A stretch of DNA of 56,787 nucleotides from Corynebacterium sp. HMSC27B11 (GTDB lineage Bacteria > Actinomycetota > Actinomycetes > Mycobacteriales > Mycobacteriaceae): assembly GCF_001815985.1 (NCBI RefSeq), contig NZ_KV823570.1, positions 1 to 56,787 on the forward strand, read 5' to 3'. The stretch's first letter is position 1; the number at the start of each line of letters is the position of its first letter. Below the pieces are notes generated by a model. That model was not told where the DNA came from. It saw only the letters and a list, made by a program, of their open reading frames with translations, and searched no databases. The position numbers were made by a program, and so were the translations under genes. Positions 1-6,425 of this stretch are shown piece by piece.

Positions 1-487
1 TGGCTGGGCGCGGCGGCTGCTGGTACGCGCCGCGTGGCTGGGCCTCCGGGTGTGCCGGGCGGTACGCGCCCTGCTGGGGAGCTGCGGCCGGGCGCGGTGC
101 GTAGCCCCCGCGGCTATCGTGTGGTCGCTGCGTACCAGCCGGTGGGGCCTGCCGGTAGCGCGGCGGCTCCGGTCGCTGCGTCCTCTCGCGCTGTGGGGCC
201 CTCTCTGGGCGCTGGAGCCGCTCGGCGCGCTGATTCTTTTCTGCGTGCTGGGGCCTTTCGTGGCGACCGTGTTCGGATCCCGGTGCCGGGGAACGGCGCT
301 GGCCGGCGGCGTCCGGAATATTCGAGCGGACGTAACGCGGTGGCGCGGGCTTTTGACCTGGTCCGGGAGTGCTGGACGTCGCGTTCGACGCGGGACCAGG
401 TGCGGGGCGACGACGCACCGGGCGGCCGAAACGGTCGGTCAGGATCCTGCCATCCCGGTCGCGGGCGTATTCATCGCGTGAGTTCAT
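1..487 (-). CDS. N-terminal part of probable LytR-CpsA-Psr (LCP) family protein, cut by window edge
   Basis: The frame is open from an ATG at 487 to the left edge, about 162 residues with no stop. It begins MNSRDEYARDRDGRILTDRF, then GRPVRRRP, and continues as a low-complexity region rich in Pro, Arg and Gln. A short charged start followed by a long disordered cytoplasmic stretch is typical of corynebacterial LCP proteins, which transfer arabinogalactan to peptidoglycan. The lcpB gene of C. glutamicum lies near pheA, which fits this neighbourhood. The catalytic LCP domain would be outside the window, so the assignment rests on N-terminus and synteny only. Another disordered envelope protein is possible. 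Confidence 0.5.
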   Translation of the reverse strand, partial: MNSRDEYARDRDGRILTDRFGRPVRRRPAPGPASNATSSTPGPGQKPAPPRYVRSNIPDAAGQRRSPAPGSEHGRHERPQHAEKNQRAERLQRPERAPQRERTQRPEPPRYRQAPPAGTQRPHDSRGGYAPRPAAAPQQGAYRPAHPEAQPRGAYQQPPRPA

Positions 488-547
488 GGGGACATCTTAG
501 CGGGAGCGGTGCCACGCGGTCACGCGCACCGCCAGCAACACTGGTAA

Positions 548-676
548 CTACAGTCCCAGCCATTCCAGGTTGAGGTGACCGCGGGCGATGGCATTGCCCG
601 CGAAAGCCGCCGTGTCGAGGAGCCCGTGGGCGACAACCAGCGGCCAGATCCGGCCAGATCCGGGCAGTGCGGCGAG
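548..676 (-). pseudogene. C-terminal remnant of a CPBP intramembrane protease gene
   Basis: Read leftward, this stretch encodes RRTARIWP, then after a frame break LVVAHGLLDTAAFAG and a short tail ending at a TAG at 548-550. It matches the C-terminus of the intact CPBP gene at 4180-4983 (RRTGRVWPLVIAHGLIDTVAFAG): over the 23 aligned codons I count about 10 nucleotide differences. The frame break comes from a 10-bp tandem duplication at 641-660. Upstream of the match lies the stop codon of the FMN reductase gene, so the rest of the CPBP gene is gone. The tail after FAG differs from the intact gene, so the two are diverged paralogues and not a recent copy. Confidence 0.75.
641..660. repeat. 10-bp tandem duplication breaking the CPBP remnant
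   Basis: CGGCCAGATC occurs twice in direct tandem. Removing one copy restores a continuous CPBP reading frame across the remnant on the minus strand, so the duplication is the probable frameshift mutation. Confidence 0.85.
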
Positions 677-1252
677 TTACGCCGCAGTCTCCGACACCAG
701 CTGCGCGAAGCGCTGCACGTAGCCTGCCACGAAATCACGGGTGGCTTCGTTATTGAAGCTTCCGTCTTCGTTGAGCAGGGTGGGGGACTGGCCAAGGAAG
801 ACTTCCGGTTGCCCCGGGGTCGGCATGTCGAAATAGGAGAGCGCGAGGCGTAGGTTCTTCTGAGAGCTATAGCCACCCATGCGTCCCACGGAGTGGCTGA
901 TGATGCCGGCAGGCTTGTTTTTCCATGCGACGTCCTCGTTTGGCTTGGAGCCGATGTCTACCGCATTCTTCAGGCAGGCGGGGATGGTGCGGTTGTTTTC
1001 CGGGGTGACGAAGAGGATGCCGTCGGAGTTCTTGATGGTCTCGCGGAAGTCGCGGTATGTATCGGGGATGGGCAGGTCGGTGACGGCGGGGTCGTCGTAG
1101 TCGAAGTTATAGAGTGGCAGGTGGCCGATTTCTACGATCTTGACGTCCCAGCTTTTGGGGAAGAAGGTGATGGCTTGCTTCGCGATTTTTCGAGCGAAGG
1201 AGCCTGCGCGCAAGCTCCCGACCAGGACACTGACGGTGTGCTGAGAGGACAT
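677..1252 (-). CDS. NAD(P)H-dependent FMN reductase, flavodoxin fold
   Basis: 191 residues from an ATG at 1252 preceded by a good GGGAG ribosome site; a longer frame to 1435 would overlap nrdF and adds only low-complexity sequence. The N-terminus has the FMN-phosphate loop GSLRAGS, and the middle has TPENNRTIPACLKNAVD, the flavin-ring signature of the NADPH-dependent FMN reductase family (usually TPEYN). Such enzymes reduce free or bound FMN with NAD(P)H in the cytoplasm. It is the last gene of a leftward set nrdI-nrdF-reductase, 94 bases after nrdF, so a role in supplying electrons to the flavoprotein NrdI is an attractive inference without direct proof. GC content is lower than in the flanking chromosome. 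Confidence 0.85.
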   Translation of the reverse strand: MSSQHTVSVLVGSLRAGSFARKIAKQAITFFPKSWDVKIVEIGHLPLYNFDYDDPAVTDLPIPDTYRDFRETIKNSDGILFVTPENNRTIPACLKNAVDIGSKPNEDVAWKNKPAGIISHSVGRMGGYSSQKNLRLALSYFDMPTPGQPEVFLGQSPTLLNEDGSFNNEATRDFVAGYVQRFAQLVSETAA

Positions 1253-1346
1253 TTGTGTCTCCCTTTCTGTTCGTGGGGTGTTCTTCTTTTTCTTGGGGGG
1301 CGTCGGGGGCGGGGCGCGTTCTCCGCTTGGGTGGCGGATGCCGCGC

Positions 1347-2351
1347 CTAGAACTGCCAGTCGGCATCCTCGGTCTCCTCGGCGATACCGATGATGTAGGA
1401 GGATCCGGAACCGGAGAAGAAATCGTGATTCTCATCCGCGCCCGGGGTTAGCGCCGAGAGGATTTCAGGGCTGACGTTCGTTTCCGAGCCGGGATAGATT
1501 GGGGTGTAGCCCAGGTTCATCAGAGCTTTATTCGCGTTGTATTTCACGAAGCGTTCTACATCCGCCATGAGGCCGAAGGGTTCGTAGAGCTCCGTGGAGT
1601 ACTCCAACTCCAGCTGGTAGAGCTCCTCAAGGAGCTCGTGCGTGAAATCGGAGAGTTCCGCCGCCCGCTCCGGGTGGCGTTCGATGCCGCGCTGGAATTT
1701 ATAGCCGGAGTAGTAGCCGTGGACGGCCTTGTCTCGCAGGATGAGGCGGATCATATCCGCGGTATTGCTCAGCACCCCGCGGGTGGAGAAGTGCAGCGGC
1801 AGGTAAAAGCCGGCGTAGAGCAGCACGGAGGACAGCAGCGTGGCCGAGACTTTCCGCTTCAGCGGATCCTCGCCGAAGTAGTGCACCAGCACCTTGCGGC
1901 AGCGGGTCTGCAGAACCTCGTTCTTGACCGCCCAGTCGTAGGCGTCGTTAATTGCGGGCGTGCTGGACAGGGTGGAGAAAACGCTGGAGTAGGAGCGGGC
2001 GTGGACTGCCTGCATGAAGGCGATATTGGTGTAGACGGCCTCCTCGTGTTCGGTGAGGGCATCCTGAATCTGGCTGATTTCGCCGACCGTGGCCTGCATG
2101 GTGTCCAGTAGGGTCAATCCGGTGAAGACCCGCATAGTGAGGGTTCGTTCCAGGTCAGAGAGTCTGTTCCAATCCGGCAGATCATTGGAGAGGGGTACCT
2201 TTTCAGGCAGCCAAAAGTTCGCGGTGAGTCGGAGCCAGACTTCGAGGTCTTTTTCGTCCTGCACTCGGTTCCAGTTGATGGGGCGGATAGGGGTGTGCAG
2301 GTCGGTTTTACTCTTGGGCGGGGTGATTGAGCTTTCTAGGGTTTTCTTCAT
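1347..2351 (-). CDS. nrdF: Ribonucleotide reductase small subunit NrdF with metal-free class Ie (QSK) residues
   Basis: 334 residues, the usual NrdF length, from an ATG at 2351 with an AGGAG site. The whole chain aligns with E. coli NrdF, including WNRLTxNFWLPEKVPLSND-like and ENHDFFSGSGSSY segments. Of the six metal ligands only Asp83, His117 and His211 remain. The three glutamates are replaced: Gln114 (FMQAVHARSY, normally FMEAVH), Ser174 (LLSSVLLYAGF, normally LES) and Lys208 (RDKAVHGYY, normally RDEAVH). The radical tyrosine is kept as Tyr121. Published class Ie proteins replace exactly these glutamates (QSK and VPK variants), carry no metal, and use a DOPA radical made from the tyrosine with NrdI. 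It follows nrdI by 65 bases. No nrdE is adjacent, so the large subunit must be encoded elsewhere. Confidence 0.95.
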   Translation of the reverse strand: MKKTLESSITPPKSKTDLHTPIRPINWNRVQDEKDLEVWLRLTANFWLPEKVPLSNDLPDWNRLSDLERTLTMRVFTGLTLLDTMQATVGEISQIQDALTEHEEAVYTNIAFMQAVHARSYSSVFSTLSSTPAINDAYDWAVKNEVLQTRCRKVLVHYFGEDPLKRKVSATLLSSVLLYAGFYLPLHFSTRGVLSNTADMIRLILRDKAVHGYYSGYKFQRGIERHPERAAELSDFTHELLEELYQLELEYSTELYEPFGLMADVERFVKYNANKALMNLGYTPIYPGSETNVSPEILSALTPGADENHDFFSGSGSSYIIGIAEETEDADWQF

Positions 2352-2416
2352 TGAACTCCTTGTAGCTGGTCGGGGTGGGTTTAATCGTTTCTGTCGTTTC
2401 TGGGGGGTTGCATGTA

Positions 2417-2872
2417 TTAGGCGTTTTCTTTGCCCTGCTGTGCCCAGAAGGCGTCCAGTCCATTGCGAACCTTCTCGACGTCCTCGTCGGTGCCGAGGAG
2501 CTCGAAACGGTAGAGCTCCGGTACTCCGCATTTGCGGGAAATTACAGGACCAGCGATGCAGTAATGCTCCCCAAAGTTGGTATTCCCACTGGTGATTACT
2601 CCCCTGATTAGGGCACGGTTTTCTGGGATGTTGAGGAACTGGATCACCTGCTTGGGTACGGCCCCATTGAGCGCTCCGCCGCCATAGGAAGGCAGCAGAA
2701 GAACGTAGGGGGCGTTGACTCGGATCATGCCTTCGAGCCTGGGTCTCAAGGGGATGCGCAGTGCGGGGCGTTCCAGGCGTTGAATGAAGCGGTGGGTGTT
2801 TTCGGAAGCGCTGGAAAAGTACAGAAGATCTGGGGTTTCTTCTTCTGCTCCAGGTGTGGACGTCGAAGTCAT
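2417..2872 (-). CDS. nrdI: NrdI flavoprotein, activator of NrdF
   Basis: 151 residues from the ATG at 2872. The start of the fold is [18 protein letters not shown], the flavodoxin-like FMN phosphate loop of NrdI, followed by LLLPSYGGG and a [14 protein letters not shown] segment characteristic of the family. NrdI delivers an oxidant (superoxide or peroxide) to NrdF; in class Ie enzymes it is needed to hydroxylate the active tyrosine. The gene is first in a leftward set with nrdF and an FMN reductase. No clear Shine-Dalgarno precedes the ATG, and a TATTAT box lies about seven bases upstream, so the mRNA may be leaderless. An in-frame ATG at 2887 is an alternative start. Confidence 0.93.
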   Translation of the reverse strand: MTSTSTPGAEEETPDLLYFSSASENTHRFIQRLERPALRIPLRPRLEGMIRVNAPYVLLLPSYGGGALNGAVPKQVIQFLNIPENRALIRGVITSGNTNFGEHYCIAGPVISRKCGVPELYRFELLGTDEDVEKVRNGLDAFWAQQGKENA

Positions 2873-2878
2873 GGCACC

Positions 2879-2884
2879 ATAATA
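2879..2884 (-). promoter_or_regulatory. Candidate -10 box of the nrdI-nrdF operon
   Basis: TATTAT on the minus strand ends six bases before the nrdI ATG at 2872, which would give a leaderless transcript. I see no good -35 element at the usual distance. The divergent promoter of the 3078 gene is about 40 bases away, so both may share an operator in 2885-2930. Confidence 0.35.
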
Positions 2885-2920
2885 CATGCCGACGTAACAA
2901 ATAGATACCACGCGACCAAG

Positions 2921-2949
2921 TTGTAACTACGGTGTGTCGAACTTATGCT
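2921..2949 (+). promoter_or_regulatory. Promoter for the small gene at 3078
   Basis: TTGTAA at 2921-2926 and TATGCT at 2944-2949 are separated by 17 bases, a good vegetative sigma factor pattern. Transcription would start near 2956 and give a 5' leader of about 120 bases. GTAACAA (2894-2900) and TTGTAAC (2921-2927) form an imperfect inverted repeat over the -35 region and could be a regulator site. Confidence 0.5.
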
Positions 2950-2956
2950 TGTGGCG

Positions 2957-3077
2957 TGGAGATACCCCGTCGAAGGGGAGCACTTCGTTCAATCCTCACC
3001 CGGGGATTGCGGCACTCTGGAGTGGGGTTTCTACCGCATTTTCAGTGCCAGCACCGCCGAAAAAGAAGGTGAAACTA
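2957..3077 (+). promoter_or_regulatory. Structured 5' leader with three tandem hairpins
   Basis: Three perfect short inverted repeats follow each other between the predicted transcription start and the small gene: CCCC/GGGG (2965-2968, 2975-2978), CAATCC/GGATTG (2990-2995, 3004-3009) and GGCACT/AGTGCC (3011-3016, 3044-3049). The third has an alternative inner pairing CACTC/GAGTG at 3013-3024. Mutually exclusive pairings next to a ribosome site (AAGGTG before 3078) are what a cis-acting regulatory RNA would show. It does not match a riboswitch consensus I know. Confidence 0.4.
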
Positions 3078-3350
3078 ATGAGAGAACATCCATCTGTACA
3101 ACGCCACGGTTCCTGGATTGAGAGCATCGCCGTCACAGAACTTCTTCACGACGGCAATCACGCTGAGGCCAAGGAGTTGATTGATAGCTCTGCCTCTCCC
3201 GATGAGGTGGTGGGAGATGTTCTGCATTTGTTCTCTCTCTTTTTAAGGCTGCAGAGTGGGGCTCACCCCGAGGAAGTTTCCAGCTTCTTCGAGGCCAGCA
3301 TGGCTGTTGGTCCGCCACCGATCTTCGGTACCCGCCCCCGCCTGACCTAA
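3078..3350 (+). CDS. Small protein of unknown function
   Basis: 90 residues from an ATG at 3078 with AAGGTG seven bases upstream; a longer frame starting at 2934 would run through the hairpin leader and is not preferred. The product is soluble, acidic in the middle (LLHDGNHAEAKELIDSSASPDEVV) and ends in a Pro-rich tail. The first two thirds look helical. No known motif was recognised. It is transcribed divergently from nrdI and converges on the mntR-like gene, ending 16 bases from it. A link with ribonucleotide reduction or metal control is suggested only by position. Confidence 0.55.
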   Translation: MREHPSVQRHGSWIESIAVTELLHDGNHAEAKELIDSSASPDEVVGDVLHLFSLFLRLQSGAHPEEVSSFFEASMAVGPPPIFGTRPRLT

Positions 3351-3366
3351 GATCCCCGCGCGGTAG

Positions 3367-4149
3367 TTAGTTCCTGGTTGGGCGCAACACCCAAATTGCC
3401 CCCAGAGCGTCTTCGCCGAGGGGAAAGCTTTTTTTACCCGTCACCTGGACCAACACTGAGCCGCTAAAGGGGGCGCCCTGATCCCAGCTGACCTGCATTC
3501 CCACCCCCAGGTCCTGGGACTCAAAGAACCGCAGCAGTTCCGAGTTATCGTCGGCAATCCGCACCACCTGGCCCAGCTCGCCCGGAGCTAAGGCGGTCAA
3601 CGGGGTGGCGTCCGGCATCGCGACCTGACCATCGGCGGAAGGAATCGGATCCCCGTGCGGATCGGTAGCTGGATTGCCCAGCACGTCAGCGAGGCGTTCC
3701 ACCAGGAAATCGGAGACCGCGTGCTCGAGGTTCTCCGCCTCCGCGTGGACCTGATCCCAGCGGTAACCGAGCGTGTTGAACAGGAAGGTTTCCAGCAGGC
3801 GGTGGCGTCGCACCATTGTGAGAGCGACCCGGCGCCCCACGTCGGTGAGGGTAACCTCCCCGTAGGGGGCATGATCCACGAATCCCTGCTCGCGGAGCTT
3901 CTTGATTGCATCCGAGGCCGTGGACAGGCGCACCCCGACTTGGGAGGACAGGGCTTTGGCGGTCACGGGGTTCGCACTCCACTCCCGGAGATTCCAAATA
4001 GCTTTCAGATAGTCCTGGCTGCTCGTGGAGAGTGAGGCGATGATGGAGGCAAGTGCCTCCGGGTTTAGCGACTGGTTCTGAGTGAAGGGGTCAGCCTGAT
4101 CAGGAAGGGGATTTTCGGCCTTCTGGCCTGCAGTATTCTCCGGGCGCAT
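3367..4149 (-). CDS. DtxR/MntR family metal-dependent repressor, manganese-type ligand set
   Basis: 260 residues with an N-terminal winged helix (about 40-105), a dimerisation and metal domain (106-160) and a C-terminal SH3-like domain (185-260). Aligned with DtxR, the site residues are His116, Glu120, His135, Glu142 and His143. The position of DtxR Cys102 is Glu139, and that of Met10 is Asp46. Asp and Glu at these two places are the B. subtilis MntR pattern (Asp8, Glu99), which points to Mn(II) sensing; MntR Glu11 is, however, Lys49 here. The start is uncertain: a GTG at 4179 directly after the CPBP stop codon would add ten residues and implies translational coupling. It lies downstream of amidase and CPBP genes and beside the nrdIF block. 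Confidence 0.85.
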   Translation of the reverse strand: MRPENTAGQKAENPLPDQADPFTQNQSLNPEALASIIASLSTSSQDYLKAIWNLREWSANPVTAKALSSQVGVRLSTASDAIKKLREQGFVDHAPYGEVTLTDVGRRVALTMVRRHRLLETFLFNTLGYRWDQVHAEAENLEHAVSDFLVERLADVLGNPATDPHGDPIPSADGQVAMPDATPLTALAPGELGQVVRIADDNSELLRFFESQDLGVGMQVSWDQGAPFSGSVLVQVTGKKSFPLGEDALGAIWVLRPTRN

Positions 4150-4179
4150 GGCCCTTAAGCCTAGCAGCCCGGTTCCCAC

Positions 4180-4983
4180 CTAGCCGACGCCCACGAGGCC
4201 ACCGCCGCCCAGGGCATAGCCCGCGAAAGCCACCGTGTCGATGAGCCCATGGGCGATGACGAGAGGCCAGACCCGGCCGGTGCGGCGGAAATACTCGATG
4301 AAGACCAGCCCCATCACCGCATTACCCAGGCCCGCGGATACGCCCTGATAGAGGTGGTAGCTGGCCCGCAGCAGGGCCGAGGCCGCGAAGATCGCGGGCC
4401 AGCGCACGTTCAGCTGCCGCAGCCGGGTTGCCAGCCAGGCGACGACGATCAGCTCCTCGGCCACCCCATTGGCCCAGGCGTTGAGCAGCAGGGAGGGCAG
4501 CGTCCACCAGTGCTCACCCAACCCGGAGGGCACCACGACCTTTGAGGCGCCCAGGTGCACCGCCAGCGCATAGAACGCCAGGCCCGGCAGTCCGATGAGT
4601 GCGGCCAGCCCCGCCCCGTGGGGCCAGTCCTTGGCTCGGGGCCGCAGGTGCAGGGTCGGTTGGGATGGGTCCGGCTGGGTCCGCGCCGGCTGACGCGGGG
4701 CCGACTGGGGCGGCAGATGCCGCAGCAGCAGGAAGGCTGCTAGCCCGCCCCACGCCAGGAGTACGCCGGAGGTGATCAGCTGAAAAGCCGGATCCAGCCA
4801 CGCAAGGTGGGACTGGGGCTGGTTGAGCAAAGCCTCCTGCTCATTGAGCGGGGTGGGATCCGTGAGGGCCTCGACCAGCCGTAGCGTCGCGCGCAGACCG
4901 GAGGCGCCGAAGGTGACCGCCAGCAGGAGGGCGAGCTCGACGCGCAGGGCGCGCCGGTCGCGGGGGAGGAGCTCGGCACTCAT
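4180..4983 (-). CDS. CPBP family intramembrane metalloprotease-like protein
   Basis: 267 residues with several hydrophobic segments. The ATG at 4983 overlaps the amidase stop as ATGA, so the two are translationally coupled. CPBP (Abi) motifs are visible: EELIVVAWLATR for the EExxxR motif (the Arg is displaced), SYHLYQG for motif 2 and IAHGLIDTVAF for motif 3. Bacterial members are membrane proteins of mostly unknown substrate, sometimes tied to self-immunity. A diverged, broken copy of its last exon-like stretch lies at 548-676. The weakened first motif leaves protease activity open. Confidence 0.75.
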   Translation of the reverse strand: MSAELLPRDRRALRVELALLLAVTFGASGLRATLRLVEALTDPTPLNEQEALLNQPQSHLAWLDPAFQLITSGVLLAWGGLAAFLLLRHLPPQSAPRQPARTQPDPSQPTLHLRPRAKDWPHGAGLAALIGLPGLAFYALAVHLGASKVVVPSGLGEHWWTLPSLLLNAWANGVAEELIVVAWLATRLRQLNVRWPAIFAASALLRASYHLYQGVSAGLGNAVMGLVFIEYFRRTGRVWPLVIAHGLIDTVAFAGYALGGGGLVGVG

Positions 4984-6362
4984 GGCTGCCGTTGCTCGCA
5001 GGGCTCGTGGCTGTGCTCCGCTGTGCAGTCGCACCCAGCGCTGTGGTTGCCCGCGCCGGGGCGGGGCTCGTAGTTCAGGGAACCCAGGTCACCGGGCTCG
5101 GCCAGCGAGAGCCCCTCCACCGGCAGCACCGCCGCGGCGGCCTGCACCTGCTCGCCCAAAGCCAAAAGGTCTGACGCGCTCACCCGGTCGCCCACCGCGC
5201 CGAGTTGCAGCGCGATCGGCCACCGGCCCGGCACTCGAGACGGGTCAACCAGCGGTACCGTCACCGAGGCCCAACCGCAGAGATTCCACAGTGTGCCCCA
5301 CGGCGTCCAGGCCGTCTGCGCCCAGAAGTTCAGTCGCGGGCTCAGCCGCGAGAACGCGCCCGGTGCCGGGGGAGCGCACGCCAGCATCGGGGTGGCGACG
5401 ACATCCAAGCCCGCTGCCGACCAACGGTGAAGCGCTGTCTGACGCATCCGGTGGATGCTGCGCTCCATTTCCACACGGCGCCAGCGGGGCACACCCGCGC
5501 CCTGCCGCTTGAGCCAGCTCGTGAGCTCCGAGAGCGGCTCCGGCAGCTCCGCGCAGCGGGTGGAGAGGACGGTCGCGAAAAGCTCGAAATTCGCCGGGTC
5601 ATAGGGCTGCGGTGCCTGGTGGACCTCCGCCACCGATTCCCCGTTGGTTAACAACGCGGTGGCCCCTGCGGTGGCCGCGGCGATCACGGGATCCACCCGG
5701 GAGTGGTGGTGGAAAGGCTGATTCGTATAGCCCACCCGTAGGCCCCACGGCTGGGTGCGGGGCAGCTGATAGGCCTTGCGCGTGTTCGCGAAGGAGTCCG
5801 CAAGGTAGCCGTGGGCGGAAGGATTGAATCCACCCACTGAGGTATCGTGCGCCGGCTTGAGCCCCACCAGCCCACAGCAGGCCGCTGGCACCCGGATGGA
5901 GCCACCCCCGTCCGTCGCGTGCGCGATCCGCGCCACCCCGTGGCCCACCGCCGCCGCAGCCCCGCCCGAGGAGCCACCAGTCATCATCGACGGGCTAATT
6001 GGGTTGACCGGGGCCTCCTGCCCGACGGGCTCGGTATAGGCGCTGGTGCCGTACTCCGCGCTCGCGCTCGCCCCAACCAGACGTGCGCCCGTCGCGAGCA
6101 GGTTCTCCACCGCGGTATCGCTGTGCGCGGCGCGGAAGCCCTGACGCGCATTGCCCATCGTCACCCACTCGCCCGCGACCTGCTGGGTGTCCTTCACCAG
6201 CAGCTCCTCCCCGTTGAGGTGGGAGGCGCTACGCGCTTCATCGACGTGCGGGCGGTCGTAGACCCGCGCCACCCCCAGCTGCGCGGGCGAAAGTCCGGTC
6301 TGCTGGCTCACTGCCGCGAGCCGCTGGGCGAAAGTATCGGGGGTGGGGCTGAGCTGTGTCAC
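4980..6362 (-). CDS. Amidase signature family hydrolase
   Basis: 460 residues from a GTG at 6362. The amidase-signature triad is present: Lys57 (LLVKDTQ), a cis-Ser in the glycine/serine-rich GGSSGGAAAAV (about 131-132) and the nucleophile Ser155 (DGGGSIRVPA). The family hydrolyses small amides, and the lack of gatB/gatC neighbours argues against a GatA role. The C-terminal 25 residues are rich in His and Cys (CDCTAEHSHEPC), an unusual tail that could bind metal. It is the first gene of a leftward operon amidase-CPBP-mntR and is divergent from pheA, with 63 bases between them. Confidence 0.85.
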   Translation of the reverse strand: MTQLSPTPDTFAQRLAAVSQQTGLSPAQLGVARVYDRPHVDEARSASHLNGEELLVKDTQQVAGEWVTMGNARQGFRAAHSDTAVENLLATGARLVGASASAEYGTSAYTEPVGQEAPVNPISPSMMTGGSSGGAAAAVGHGVARIAHATDGGGSIRVPAACCGLVGLKPAHDTSVGGFNPSAHGYLADSFANTRKAYQLPRTQPWGLRVGYTNQPFHHHSRVDPVIAAATAGATALLTNGESVAEVHQAPQPYDPANFELFATVLSTRCAELPEPLSELTSWLKRQGAGVPRWRRVEMERSIHRMRQTALHRWSAAGLDVVATPMLACAPPAPGAFSRLSPRLNFWAQTAWTPWGTLWNLCGWASVTVPLVDPSRVPGRWPIALQLGAVGDRVSASDLLALGEQVQAAAAVLPVEGLSLAEPGDLGSLNYEPRPGAGNHSAGCDCTAEHSHEPCEQRQP

Positions 6363-6411
6363 ACCGGCTAGGTTACCCGCCGGCCCCGCCCACCCCCGTG
6401 ATGTAGCCCAC

Positions 6412-6425
6412 TAGTATCGGAGGCC
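6412..6425 (+). promoter_or_regulatory. -10 box and ribosome site of pheA
   Basis: TAGTAT at 6412-6417 is followed by GGAGG at 6419-6423, two bases before the ATG. The two overlap too closely to serve the same transcript, so either the mRNA starts upstream or TAGTAT is fortuitous. Confidence 0.3.

Noticed and set aside
2961..3000. GAAGGGGAG in the same leader recalls the yybP-ykoY manganese riboswitch
   Set aside because: Only the short G-rich start is similar; the conserved second half of that riboswitch is absent.
3026..3036. GGTTTCTACCG in the leader resembles the purine riboswitch junction GTTTCTACC
   Set aside because: The surrounding P2/P3 stems and their kissing-loop sequences are missing, and the preceding hairpin has the wrong loop.
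2934..3077. N-terminal extension of the small gene from an ATG at 2934
   Set aside because: It would translate the promoter -10 box and the three hairpins; the ATG at 3078 has a proper ribosome site.
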